Origin: Mactromeris polynyma
Taxonomy: Eukaryota; Mollusca; Bivalvia; Venerida; Mactridae
Length of the DNA stretch: 64,000 nucleotides
Assembly: GCA_032209605.1 (NCBI GenBank)
Contig: JASFXZ010000039.1
Span: 3,782,001 to 3,846,000, forward strand
Reading direction: 5' to 3'
Shown here: positions 47,701-59,700 of the stretch, piece after piece
Numbering within the stretch: position 1 is the stretch's first letter
Layout of the letters: the number at the start of each line of letters is the position of its first letter
The notes under the pieces: generated by a model
The model's input: the letters and a program-made list of their open reading frames with translations, nothing else
Told to the model about the DNA's origin: nothing
The model's database searches: none
Made by a program: the position numbers and the translations under genes

Positions 47701-50377
47701 GGGAGACACATATTAGTGGTTAAGGTGTAGACCTTAAATCCTGATCTTAAGGTCGTGGTCCGAATCCTATGGTGGGTAAGAGGGAACTGTGAACTTCAGA
47801 GGCCCTGAATTAGGGGAGTGTACTTGTTAGTTACCCAGGAAACAGCCATTGTGATTGATTGGTATAAGTTGTAATAACTTTTTTCAAAATACAATGTAGA
47901 TAAATAGGTTTACACTCTCTAAGTATTTGTAAAGTAGTAGCAATAAGTCCATCCTTAAAATGTTTGGCATTACCCCACCCAGCAAAATGTAGGAGTGTAA
48001 GTAGGTCATTCATTTTTTATTTAATATTTTTATGGTCTTACAAGTGTTAACTATTGATATGCCCCAACAGATTTCTCACTAAGACCCCTCAAAATTGTTT
48101 AGAGTATGGGCCCTTTTCAGGGTATGTAGGACAATCCCAAGCGAAACAATATTTAATGATGACCCTGGTGAAAATTGGATGTGAAAAGATATGTTTTGTA
48201 TGCATTACGGTGATGTAAAATGTGACTGTAACAGTTTTGTCATAGTGTAAGCACATGTATCTAGTTGTTGTGTTTTGTTTGTTTCAGTGCAAGTACCGAT
48301 ACTTCAGTGCACATGAAAGATGTAAGAAGGAAAATCATACAATCAAATACATGAATGGTGTAAAACGATTCTTTAGATGTAAGCAGTGTAAGAAACGAAC
48401 AATTTGTCTGGACAAAATACCTACCACATCTTGTCAGTAAGTAATAAAACAGATATATACATGCTTACACTGGATATTTAACTTACTTTGTATCATAAAT
48501 GATGTTACTAATAATTTTCGATAATTCACTAGTTAAATAACAAATGACGTAACTTCACAATTGATTTACAAATGATATCACTTCTTTATAAGCCAAAAGG
48601 TAATTTTTACCAATACAGTGTTGATCTTAAATATATGACAGAAATATAGTATCACATTCATGTAGATAAATTATGGAATTCATAAAACTTGTTTTCACAA
48701 AACACATTTATTGAATTCTGTAATTTATGTCTATTCATGTGATATTCTTTATATTTCAATATATTTGGTATAAAGCATAATTCTCTTATTTACATTTGTA
48801 AAGTAACTCGGAGAATAATTCTTATTATTATTATGGTGCCTGTAAATTTTTATATTAATATTGAGATAGTAATTGTTGTATTAAGCTCACTACAAGCACT
48901 GATTTTAAGCTAGACATATTTAAAGATATTTAACTTGCTAGTCTTGTACAGAATCCATTCATGGATTTAAATATTCGAGGATATGTTTGTGTTATAAATA
49001 GATACTAAGACATTTGTCTTTATGTGTATCTAATATGTTCTATAATTTATATAGGTGAATATACCTCTTTCATTGTCTCCAATTAACATATACTTTTCAT
49101 TTTCAAAATTGCCATGTGAAAGCTGGAAAAATATTTAGAAGCCTATTTGATTGCATACAATCATCTAACATATTGTTCTATTTTAGAAATACCTGATACA
49201 TTTATCCACAATTTCATTTCTTAAATGAACTGCACCCATTTATATAATACTGCTCAAAGTAATAGATTTGTACATTGTTTCAGAATTTTAAATAGTTTGG
49301 CTATATGATAACGGACATGTCTGTTACATGTGAAAGAGTTGATCCTACTTTGATAGATGCTATATTCCATACATATAATATACGTATAACATTGGAATTA
49401 TTGAATATTACGATTGTGTATTTCAGGCAATGTGGGAACAGAAATTTCGAGAGAGTATCCATGCATAAGGTAAGCTTCTCAATAGATGCATACTGTGCAT
49501 TGTTGACTTGTTTGGATCAGTTTTCTCTGTCAATGGATAACTTAATAACAAGAACCATTGTGAACCTACAATGTTGGCATGGCCTTAAAACACATTAAAT
49601 TTATACTTATGTTCCTTGGGTGACCCACAACCAAGATTGTTCAAATTATTCTGATTCGTTTTCAAGAACTACTGGCCTGATTTCAAAATTGCACTCAAAT
49701 ATTACTTGAGTGACTCACTGCCAATAGTATCCTAATTATTCTGATTCATTGTTCTTCTTCTGATTATGTGTGGCTGACAGGGGCCTGTGCTGGATTGCAT
49801 ATCTAGTACATAACATCAGATTGGTATTCCTTAGGTGGGTGTTACAGGGCCAACATAGTCCTCTTGTTAGTGCTAGTGTAACAAGTCAGAATGAGTGTTA
49901 TAACAATATTGTTATGCCCCCCTTTGAAGAAGAAAGGACATATTGGTGTGCACATATCGGTTGGTTTGTCCTTACTCAAGAACCCCTTGACCTATCATCC
50001 TCAAACTTGGTCCACACATTCATCTTGGGTAGCATAGGAACCTTATTGATTTTAAGATCACAGGTCAAGGATACAGGGGGAATTATGTTTTATAAACATC
50101 TCTTGTTTATGCTTGTTTTTTTATTGGCTCAAAATTAAGTAATTGCAAACCTAGATGGATTTTGGTTAAAATTGGTATGATATCCATTATTTAAATTAGT
50201 GATCAATGACATTTAAGCGGACTCTTGGGTTATGTGTCTTACTTAAACATTCAATTTGGTTTGATCTTTTTTCAGGAGAAGAGCGGACCAAAACTGGAAT
50301 CGGAAGAATTGTGTTTGCGAGGAAATGAACAAAAATTTATTGGAAGTTTACAAGGAAAGGCATCTTTCAATGGATGA
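32789..50377 (+). CDS. MCM10: MCM10 replication initiation factor, 22 coding exons, 1155 aa
   Basis: Chromatin-bound replication protein that helps CMG helicase activation and polymerase alpha loading. Exons: 32789-32795, 33257-33400, 33716-33889, 34401-34598, 35116-35781, 36250-36402, 37102-37236, 38055-38277, 38740-38905, 39557-39715, 40824-40951, 41176-41256, 41962-42057, 42811-42969, 43721-43803, 44574-44788, 45213-45339, 46137-46282, 47194-47307, 48288-48436, 49427-49469, 50276-50377. Every junction is GT-AG and in phase (3468 nt in total). Acidic N-terminus, then a predicted coiled coil (EMAAMAERMKQLERLLNQ, about 175-193). OB-fold about 565-675 (GRNMIRIPKLL; VTFFLFGNVYKEHW). CCCH zinc finger about 701-735 (GRCRSTTKAGHPC...FCSYH). 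C-terminal paired zinc motifs about 1057-1115 (VKRFFRCKQCKKRTICLDK). It ends with the conserved GNEQKF. Longer than the human protein (about 875) because of the N-terminal region. The first coding exon is the least certain. Confidence 0.95.
33257..34598 (+). repeat. MCM10: Tripled acidic motif in MCM10 exons 2-4
   Basis: Exons 2, 3 and 4 each open with a related acidic helix: DECDLEELTAFLEASD, DDCSLDEIEAFLQASD and DLDEADMEDLEQMLDTD. Each is followed by a polar acidic tail. All three exons begin after one borrowed G and end with one spare base (phase 1 on both sides), so they can be duplicated or skipped without changing frame. Origin by exon duplication is inferred. Confidence 0.75.
34942..35050. 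mobile_element. 109-bp MITE with 6-bp target duplication, MCM10 intron 4
   Basis: CAGGCTGTCAAG (34942-34953) and CTTGACAGCCTG (35039-35050) are perfect 12-bp inverted ends. AGTGGT directly flanks both sides (34936-34941 and 35051-35056). The interior is AG-rich with repeated AAAAGTAGG words. The CAG...CTG ends recall hAT-type MITEs, though those usually make 8-bp duplications. Confidence 0.8.
35172..35630 (+). repeat. MCM10: Three 153-bp repeats within MCM10 exon 5
   Basis: A 153-bp unit (51 residues) is present three times in frame, starting near 35172, 35325 and 35478. Each carries QSGSNK-type starts, NDKGSSS, SERKSSHKSPS and THNSSKELVK. The result is a Ser/Lys-rich, low-complexity tract just after the coiled coil. 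The copies are highly similar, so the expansion is young. It accounts for much of the extra length compared with vertebrate MCM10. Confidence 0.9.
36574..36746. mobile_element. MITE family B, copy 2 (inverse), MCM10 intron 6
   Basis: TAGGACCTC at the left, ATGAGGTCTGACTCTATA at the right, with AATATCAGGTCCC and GAAATGGGCTATTC inside, the reverse complements of words in the copies at 7.6 and 47.0 kb. Confidence 0.6.
37341..37645. repeat. 43-bp minisatellite, about 7 copies, MCM10 intron 7
   Basis: The marker GGTTATCATGA recurs at 42-43 bp steps (37346, 37389, 37432, 37475, 37517, 37559, 37602). Each unit contains GGCAACATAGGGAAGGGGG or the AGCAACATAG variant, and AATAATGGCC. The last unit runs straight into the tRNA-like SINE head at 37641, whose first bases (GGCCGAGGGTAGAGTGCATGAC) resemble the unit, suggesting the array grew from the SINE 5' edge. 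Confidence 0.9.
37641..37705 (+). mobile_element. tRNA-derived SINE head, MCM10 intron 7
   Basis: GGCCGAGGGTAGAGTGC fits an A-box and GAGTTTGAATCC fits a B-box about 45 bp later. It is abutted by the 43-bp minisatellite. The 3' part continues without a clear end. Confidence 0.5.
44095..44230 (-). mobile_element. tRNA-derived SINE, MCM10 intron 15
   Basis: On the minus strand, an A-box-like CTCAATTGGTAG is followed by the B-box GTTTGATCCC, whose complement GGGATCAAACCC lies near 44163-44174. The downstream part continues to about 44095 on the plus coordinates. Its ends are unclear. Confidence 0.5.
44430..44500 (-). mobile_element. Second tRNA-derived SINE head, MCM10 intron 15
   Basis: The minus strand reads AGCTTAATTGGTAGAGTATCC (A-box region) and later GATTCGATCCC (a good B-box). 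It lies about 200 bp from another SINE head in the same orientation, in the intron before exon 16. Confidence 0.5.
45478..45720 (+). mobile_element. tRNA-derived SINE, MCM10 intron 17
   Basis: B-box AGGTTCAAATTCC near 45522, preceded by an A-box-like TGTGGTCAAAACATCTG region, then a non-tRNA body with TGTGTCTGCCTGCCTGGTG. The right end is uncertain. Confidence 0.45.
45890..46030 (-). mobile_element. tRNA-derived SINE, MCM10 intron 17
   Basis: On the minus strand, CAAGGGGTAGAGCGCC (A-box-like) is followed by GTGAGTTTAAGCCCC (B-box-like), then a body running toward 45890. It faces the opposite way to the SINE 200 bp upstream. Confidence 0.45.
46968..47147. mobile_element. MITE family B, copy 3, MCM10 intron 18
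   Basis: Begins TA|CAGTACAATCTCGTTC, ends AACGAGGTCCGACTATA. The interior has GGTTTTGAATAGCC and GGGACCTGATATTTATTTC as in copy 1. Confidence 0.6.
47690..47890 (+). mobile_element. tRNA-derived SINE, MCM10 intron 19
   Basis: A-box-like TTAGTGGTTAAGG near 47714 and B-box GTGGTCCGAATCC near 47756, followed by a body with GTTACCCAGGAAACAGCC and a degenerate A-rich end. Confidence 0.5.
49600..50110. repeat. Dispersed repeat in the last MCM10 intron
   Basis: It contains GTTATGCCCCCCTTTGAAGA, then CACATATCGGTTGG, TCCTCAAACTTGGTCCAC and ATTGATTTTAAGATCACAGG. This order of words matches a very common bivalve dispersed repeat as I remember it. It encodes nothing recognisable. Confidence 0.55.
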
Positions 50378-50462
50378 TTGCGTGTTAAATACAGCAGTGC
50401 TACTGCTGCTATAATATTGTAATGGAAACAGTGACAATAATTGAAGTCTATAATTTTAAGTG

Positions 50463-50468
50463 AATAAA
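50463..50468 (+). terminator. MCM10 polyadenylation signal
   Basis: AATAAA lies 86 nt after the MCM10 stop codon, the first such hexamer downstream. Confidence 0.65.
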
Positions 50469-53400
50469 AAATCAATGTAAATATCAAATCTTGGTGTATT
50501 ATGTATCATAGTGATAAATTGTAACAATTCATGAATGATTTTACGTCATTGAATAAATGTATAATAATTTTCATAAATGTTGCTCTTTTTTTGAGTTTTG
50601 CAGATATCATACAAAATCAAACCATATATCATGTAATATTCTAGATAACAGACAAGTCTGCAACCATTCAGTGCATATGACGAAAAATCAAAACTAAAAA
50701 AATTATCAGATGTTAACAGTTACAAAATCAGACCAAGTGAGCTCAAATATTAAACTTGCATAAAACTACTAGTCTTATACACAACAAGTTTAAAGTTGTC
50801 GCTGAATGATGTCTAGTAATTCGAAGAAAGTTTTTCCTATCATTGGCGCAAAACCCATTGATGCATACATATCTCGGCAATTTTTATTTTAAAACTCATA
50901 AACGATTGAATTTCACTCATTTGCTCTGGCTTTTTATGTCTTCTATTTTTCATGTTGTTGGTTGTAGGTTGTATGGCTTTATTACGAGTCAGTTGACATA
51001 CCGTATATACTCGGCCATAAGTAGACTTAAAACAGACCTTGAAATTGACCTGAAAACCTGTCTCGACTTATAGTCGAGTTCTAGGTAAAATCTTAAAGAA
51101 GTTCGATTTAAAGCACCCGTATATTAGCCCGCGGGCGGGTGGGGAGAGGAGCGGAAAGTCTTCCTAGGGTCCTAATTATGATAACCTGTTCCTTCTACAA
51201 GCAACTTGAAACAATTAGAACAGACAATATCTTGCCATCATTCCACAAATTCAGAAGTGGAAGAGATACAAAAGACCTTATCATGACAATTGGCTGAAGT
51301 CTTTATACAATCATACCTAGACTTAATAGGCAGGTCTGCTCATATACACAGCCCTAGTAGGGTTAACAAATGATGATTCAAAATGACTGATGCAGGCCAT
51401 GCCTGATCTTGAAAAGCACCCTAAAACACAACAAAATTGCAATCGCTCTAAGAAAGTTTATTAATATGTTATAATCTTCAAAGTAGCATGCACAATAATG
51501 CAATCATCTTTTCTACAACTCATTGTATTTGCGCAACCAATTCTTGGATACATTCTAACAACAATAATCTATCACAGAGTAAGATGCATATAAAATATCA
51601 CTTATAAATTCAGCAAAACAATTCATCTGCATAAATAAAGAATAAAATGAATCACAATACAATGTACAAGAAAGACTTCATTACTACATTCAAAGACAAG
51701 CTGGAGAAAAAATCACCCAAAGATTCAGACATGTTGAAATATCGGAGTACAGAAAAAAGAGGGCCATGTTGGCTCTACATCACTCATCCGAGTACACTTG
51801 CCATTATGGCTGAATTAGGACCATCGAAGTATCATACCAGTCAAGTTCAGTAAAATCCATAAAGTAGTTTTAGGAGGAGATGTCATTTATAGTTCCCACT
51901 AAATACTGTACATATAGGGAACAAGGTCCCGCTCCCTGGAAGCCATGTTTTTGAGGGTACTTAATAACTTATATGATCTTGTTAGAGGACAACTAGACAA
52001 TGCTATGTAACATCAAATACCAAAGCATTAAGCCTTAGGGTTTTGGACAACCTATACAACTGTCAAAGAGGCCCACCAAAGGATCATTTCTGTGAAGTTT
52101 GGACAAAATCCAATCGGAGGCTTAGGAGATGTCGTTAGAAGAAAATGTTTACACACAATGACGGACACCCAACAATCCTAATAGCTCACCATGACCACTT
52201 CATGCTCAGATGAGCTAAGTAGGGATTTTGATAATTTGTGCCAGGTTTGATTCTTTTCAAGGTTATTCTCTATATAACTCTTTAGAAAACATGTGACCCC
52301 TCCGGGGCTGGTTTTGACCGCATGGGCATAATTTGAACAATCTAAATAACACTACATACATGTACCATATATCTTAGCCCTGGGCTGAGCAGTTTTGGAG
52401 AAGATTTCCTAATATAAGTCTAGAAAACAAGTGACCCTGAGGTGGAGCCAACATAGACCCCAGGGACATGATTTGAACAATCTAGGAAGAGTACCACTTG
52501 AAATTGGTTTATACCAAATATGAAAGCTCTGAGCCTTATGTTTCTGGAAAATATTTTCAACGGTATTCCCTTTATAACTATGAAAAACAATATTGGCCAC
52601 ATGGTTTAGGAGAAGATGTCAATTAAATGAAAAGTTGATGGATGAATGCAATAAACAATTTGCCAAGATAAAAGCCCTCGGGCCTTTGGCCAGTATAGCT
52701 AGAAATGGAAGAGCAATGTACTGGCTGTCAATGTTTTAACAGCAATGACAATTTACTATTTGGCTAACTATGTATCAAAATGCACAAACCAATGACCATA
52801 ACCTGCAGAACATTAAAATCACAGGTTAGTATACTGATATGATCCTAAAGGTAGTTCATCAAACATTAGAATCCTACAAGTTCATAATACACTAAAGTAA
52901 CCGTCAAATGACTGTTAAAATTTTATACAGGACAAATCAATCAATGAATTTAACCCAACTACAGCATGATGGGAACAAATAAATATTAAATAAACCCAGT
53001 CTAGGCATATATAAGAATCAATGCTGGGATGAGAAATGTAGTCTCGTACGAAATAAGAAAGTTAACTGACACAAAAAAGCAATGGAGAGATAATAGATTT
53101 AGAAATAATGAAAAGATAAACAATTATAACAATTGTGATTGGACTTCAATGCAATACCATAAACTCAAACAATACCATAGCAACGTAAAGCTGCATTGCG
53201 CAATGTAGTTCTTAGTTTCTACATCTTTACTTTGAAACAGATTACCTTGAACTAGGCACTATTCAACAACATGAAAAAGATAAGTCAACAAATGCAATAC
53301 ACTAGCAGGCAATATTTGAAAAAAATATCATATGAGCTGAAAAAATACTGGTTGAAGACATTGACCATCGATATTGAAATCAGTTATATAAACATCCTGC

Positions 53401-53507
53401 AGAAAGTATGCACTTGAGGTACGATTATACTTCATAGCACCAAGCACGCTCGTTATCTGCCAATACAGAATATAATTTCAATGATGACAGAGAAATAACA
53501 AAATGTA
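50469..53507. other. Intergenic region between two convergent genes
   Basis: No exon is supported. Near 50998-51070 the words CCGTATATACTCGGCC and CTCGACTTATAGTCGAG look like a MITE end. A dispersed repeat occupies about 51.85-52.64 kb. The makorin 3' untranslated region must lie in the right part, but I could not place its polyadenylation site. Confidence 0.5.
51850..52640 (+). repeat. Dispersed non-coding repeat
   Basis: Contains GTAGTTTTAGGAGGAGATGTC, ACCAAAGCATTAAGCCTTAGG and two similar blocks with AAAACA-GTGACC and TTGAACAATCTA (about 52.28 and 52.43 kb). The inverse of part of it is at 1597-1890. The paired inner blocks suggest a partly tandem structure. Confidence 0.5.
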
Positions 53508-53684
53508 CAGTAAAACCTAAATAATAAGACCATCCTTGGTATGCTTGAAAAGTGGTCTTAATATTGAGGTGGTTTTGATATTGAGGTAAATAAAGAGCAA
53601 AATAGTGAAAATGGATTTGAAAGTTGTGTTCTTAATTTTGAGTTCGTCTTATATTTAAGGTGGTCTTTAATTGAGAATTTACTG
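53508..53684. mobile_element. MITE family A, copy 4
   Basis: TA|CAGTAAAACCTAAATAATAAG at the left, AATTTACTG|TA at the right. 177 bp with the TA duplication intact. Shares GCAAAATAGTGAAAATGGA with copy 1. It ends 55 bp from the makorin stop codon, so it probably lies in the makorin 3' untranslated region. Confidence 0.75.
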
Positions 53685-53739
53685 TAATAATCTGACAACT
53701 GACTAGTATACTTTGACTTTAGTATGGATTATATAACAT

Positions 53740-56700
53740 TCACCAATAACCATCATCACTTTCGTCCGATGAATCCGTGGCAAAATTCAAACTTAACAAC
53801 AAAGACGTGAGATCGTCTTCCAGATATTCAAATAACAATAAACTTTCTAGATCCTGTCTCTCTTCAAAAAAGTCCCACAGAAAAACTCTCTCCTGCTCCG
53901 TTAATTCACCATCAGCATTATGCCTCTTTCTACGTCGGCGGTCATACATTGATGGCGGAGGTTTGGAACCGTCGGGAAGCAGATGAAGATAGAAACATCG
54001 GTTATTGAATGGACAATCTCCTCGACCTTCATCAAAGTACTTACATCGTTTCTTACTGCAAAAGAATTGAATATACTTGGTGTATAACAATAATACCGTA
54101 TAAGTGGATATTTCTGCGAGTAAAAAGCTCCTCAAATCAGTGATTTCATACAATTCACAAACAGAAAGTTTGAAAATTCCTGTAGGTGCATACAATCACA
54201 TTTAGGCACTTTCAAGTTGAGTTTTGCTCCTTAATATATATGTGATACAACAATTGAAAACAAGATTAAACATTTGAAAAGAAAAATATATATCTGAGTT
54301 GCCATACACATTGCTAATTTTGTTCAGGTATCACCATACGTATTGAATGTCAGTGAAACTGACAGTACCCACCCCTAAACCAAAGGTGCATGTTTGATTG
54401 CGACATCGTCTTTTACAGCCAGACAATTATTTGTATGTATGGATGAGAAGGTACTACATGAAAATACATGCACTGCACCATAGCAGAATGTAAAACTATT
54501 AGTGTAAAGTCATATACAGCGATTGCAATACATATGCAAATGTAGCATGCAATTTAGATCTTAAAGACCTTTATCCTTCTATAATGTAATTGCTGATATT
54601 TATTGATTAAACTCTACTGCCTTTAACAGTACAATTCATTTACTAAAGTACACAATTAACGTACTAATCACTCTTCTTGCTGTAACAGTAGGCATCAAAT
54701 GTCAGCTTTATTTCATATCTAATCTTTTTTTAATGTTGTTTTATGGCCCATTAACAGCTTTGATCATTTAGCTTGCATAGAGATTGTGTTCATTTGTATC
54801 ACATACATCACTGCCTCTCCCTGATACCACAGATATCTGACACCAGGCCAATCAATAAAATAACTACACTAATAATAAAGCAAAGTGTAGGCAAATGAAC
54901 TAGGAGTATCATTTTAAACAACTGAGTTCATAGCCAATGTTCAAACCAACATCTGAGGTAAACCTTCCACCACAGAGCCATGATGAGCCACGAGGCCAGT
55001 ATATCTTATCTTTTAAACAAACATGCAGTACATAAATAAGCACAATTAAAATATAAATAATACAGCACTTGACAGTGACAGTTAGATACACCAAGTATAT
55101 ACCTGAGAGCCTCCTTGTATCCCTCAATAAGTTTGATTTTTTCTTCCTTTTTCTCCACCCAGTAAGAACTTGGTGTGACAAAGTCTGATTGAATACGACA
55201 TTCTGGACATGATCTGTAAAATAAGATAATAGAGACTGAAATCATGGCTAGTATCTTTTAAATTTTAGGTTATTATATGCTCATGTAAAGACAAGGGTGG
55301 TAATGTACGTCATCACCAAGTGCATGTGACGCGTCCCTATGTGTTATTTAGGACAAAAAAAACATATCAACTTGGTATTTTTGGAAATTTTTTATTGTAG
55401 AAGGATTTATGTGGAAATGATTTGTAGTCCACAGTACCTGCATGTACATGTATCACTAGTTTGTCATGAACATGTGCATTTTTCAGAAATATTACCGCAC
55501 AATCCATGTTTGGAAGGTGGAAAGGGTTGCGCTTCCACAAATTTGGATTGTGCGCCAATGTTCTTGAACAGCTGTTTATAGAGGTTAAAATACAGTTTCT
55601 AAATCCAACAATTAAAATGAATGGCTAAACAGAAATGATACGCTACAAACCATCAGACATCCTAGCTATTTTAAAAACACAAAGCACTTATGATCCATTA
55701 CCTTATTGTTTTATTGTCAAACTGTTTTGATGCTCGCCACTTTCTAATACATGACAGACAGAAACAATGAGTGCAATCAGATAGAATACCAAATCTTTGT
55801 TCAGATTTTGGTTCCTTCTCTAACACTATATCCATACATATACCACACTGTTTATCTTTACTATGTGCAACAGCAAAAGATAATTCCATATCTTCCTCAT
55901 GCTGGGCTAGACATTCCTGCAATACAAGAAACAGAATTTAAACAGATAAAACCAGGAAAGTGTCCTTAGGGTTAAATTCACAAACATACTGACTTAGCTT
56001 TGACTAGAGAAAATTAGTAACTTATTACCTTTACAATGAGACTGTGAAACAAGTTTACAACCTATGTTAATCACTCCTGACAATAGCTTCCTGTATTAAA
56101 AACCCCTACCCAAATTGATGAAAAAACTCAGTTATAATAAAGTTGCAGAATTCACAAAAGTGAGTCAAGACTCAACTCAAGTCAGTCTTAACTTAAAAAA
56201 AATTCTTGAACTATCCATACACTTTATTATTTCAATAGACTGGATTAATTTTATTATGATTCAGACAGATTGGTGTTTGACTAGTTCAGAATCTGCTAAA
56301 TACAGGGATCTATTTGACATTGGAGTTGACCCTTTGACCCCTGAAATTTCCAAAAAGCCACATTTTTTGCCCCAAGGATTTTGACTGAAGGGTAATTTTT
56401 TATCTAAATTGTAGGTACATGTATTTTGGATATAAACAAGTAATATCTGGTCAAACATTATCAAAATGACCACTGAGATTCGGCACCTAGAAGAAACCCT
56501 GTAAATGACAGAATGTATGAACATGTACCTGTCTATGCTGTTCTTGCTGTATAACATCATCTGGCACTAACACTGCTAAACCACATTGATCACATGTTTC
56601 CCCATGTATATATTCACAGTCTTCACCATAAGGACATGGTTTGTTTACAGAGAATGGACATAAGACACCATTATAGTTTGCATCTGGCTCATGTATACAA

Positions 56701-59700
56701 GGATCGTTTGATTCTACTCCATTGGAAGCTGCATTGGCATAAGATGATGGAACTACAATAATACAAGAACAAAAACCGTGACTCTAGTGCAATGCACATT
56801 TTATCTTCTTCCTATCAGTGGGACAAACTTCCTGAACAGGATATCATGGGATTCGCCTTTCCTGCTTCCCGATCAGGAAGTGGGTTACTATTTTTAGATT
56901 TTTCATTCCCATTTAGGAACCAAACATCAATTTTTTTGATGGTTATATAAAACTGCCTGAAAGAAAACTTTGTTGTCGAACTAGAATGATTTTGTCATTG
57001 GTTATCTACACACAAAAGGCATATCTAAATTTTCGCATTTAAAAAAAAAATTCTAGTTTTTATTTATTCCTGCAATTAAATTCAAACTTCCTAATTTGGA
57101 AACAAGATTTCCCAATCAGGACACAAAAAAACAAAATTAGTTTTCTTACTTCCATTTCAGGAAGCGTTTTAAGATCACTCTCCATTAATACAAAAGAAAT
57201 AAGAGAAACATATCATGGAAGATAGTCAAAAAACTTTTTGCAATACATGAAACAGTACGAAGTATGCAATGTATTTTAAATATTTCTTTTCAGAAGGTTA
57301 TAGAAACTTTTCAGGAGAGGAATTACAATAATGTGTTGTAATAGTGTTTGTTTATAAAACAGGGAAGGTACGAACATTTAATGGAACACCTCTGTCTCAT
57401 ACAAGTGAAGACAATCTCACTATGAGATCAAATACTCCCCATTTCATTATAATTCATTCATCCATGTTTATGTATGATTATTAACAGTTAATAAATCTGA
57501 TACCTAGTATATTCAAAATGACATTCAACAGCTTTCAATGAAGTTTTTTCATAATAATTGAGAAATATTTTTACTCTGGACAATGTCTACAAGAAAAGCA
57601 CCACTACACGCCAGATTCACATAGACCACTATTTTTTATGTCAGTCAAGAAAATTTGTTAAAGATGCAATGGTGATACTCATGCATAAAGTAATGAATAT
57701 CAAGTTCGGAAACAGGAATTTATACTTACAAGAAAACTTCACCTTAAGACCACAAATTTCAAGACCATTTTCACTGTTTTGCACTTTATTTGACCTAAAT
57801 ATTAAGACCACCTCATTATTAAGACCATTTTTCAAGGGTCCCAATGGTGGTCGTATTATTGAGGTTTTACTGTATATACTTATACTTATTTCACATACTT
57901 TACACTCTTCAATCTATTTGCCCTCTCAAGGGTCTTGCCACCATTTCAATAACATGGAAAAACTGCTCATTTTGTTTAATGTTAATGGAGAGTAACTAGA
58001 AATTATATGTTTGCTTGTTTTGTTTCCAGATTGGGAAGTATGGTTTCTAATTCAGTAATTTTGTGATTTTTTATAATTAATCTTGAAATTTACCACCAGA
58101 TAAAATAAAATTTAGGCAATTAAAAAAAATACAAATGATAAAAATTAGATATAGAGGATCTAACATGAGTGTTCATGTTTTATTGAATTTTAAACGAGTC
58201 GGTAAAAATGATATAAGGCGAGGCTTTGCCGAACATTATATCTTGTTTGCCGACGAGTTTAATAAATTCAATAAAATATGAACACGAATGCTAGATTCTA
58301 TTTATCACGTAACTTGTAAATGGGCTTAAAACAAAAAAAATCGCATAAACTCGTTTCTCTAGCCACCCCTGCATTGACGTTTTTTGTGATTCGGTCCAGA
58401 AAAAAAATAGTTCCAAAGATTTTGACAAAATAAAAAACGACTATCAACCGGATTTAATGTCGACCTTTGTTGAAACTTAACACAAAACAAACAACTAACA
58501 AAATGATCGATACTTTACTTTAGTTTTAAGGAAAACGTTTAGTGCACACACGCTGCTGTGACGACATGAGGCCGAGACGTCACTGAGCAAATTCTTAAGT
58601 AAAATTATCGGAGGTACATGACTGAAAGTATGGATATATGTAACTTTGAGTGGCTTTCGCTCTCCATAAGTGGTACTTGTTTTCTCGGAGGATGGATTGT
58701 ATCAGCGTGTGGTCTATTCTGATAGATGTTCAAATAACATTTCCATCATGGTCCGGTTAATGGACAGCGAACCAAGTGTTGATATACTACCTCCAGATAA
58801 GCTGAAATGTGCACTCGCATCGGATTTGAGTACGCACTCACACCTCGCAATGGTAAGAATTCAGATAAACTTTTGTTTATGACGCTGTTTGACATTTAGA
58901 CGATCGCAAAATGCTACATATTTGTCGTAGACCGATACGCGAACATGTTTGTTTGGATTTCTGGCAGCGCACATTTATATGTGATGCGGCCCTAATTTGC
59001 ATAAATAATCCACTAGTGGATTACGAGAAATAATGCATAGGTTATAATCACTCCCAGTCCCACGCCGTATGTTATGTGATAAATGCTATTCCTAAGCAGA
59101 TAACCAATGACAAAAGTATTTCCAGCACAACAAGGAAGCTTTCATACTTTTCTAAAACCATCAAAAATGACGTTTTGCTTCCAAACGGGAATTAAAAAAT
59201 CAAAATATTGTAACACACTTTCTGATTATCTAGTCATTCCAACTAGTGTAAATACACTATGCTAGTATAAGTATCATATAACATATTTTCAACCTTTTGA
59301 AAATGTAATGGTATGGCAGTGGTAATCATTTTTATCAAATTTTATAAAAAAAATACTTCAGAGAATTTTACAACATTACTCACTTGATGATGAAATGTAA
59401 CGCTGCCCTGGCACGAATTCTGCTGCATTAACCCAATTTTCAGGTGACTTAGGGGTCTTGGGAGTTTTTTCAATATCTCCTTTGAGAACTTTTTTCAATG
59501 ATACCATTCCATTTGTTTCACTCTCTTCAGTTTTAAAAGATGGCTTTGGAAGTACAATCGGTGTATGCATTTTGTGATCAGTAAATCGTTTAATGGAACT
59601 ATCAGATTTTGGTCTAGTATGCTCATACCTAAAATAGAACGGTGGATGACTGTTGAGCGCACAAATGCCGTTGACCCACTACTCTGTCAGCTAGCCCGTA

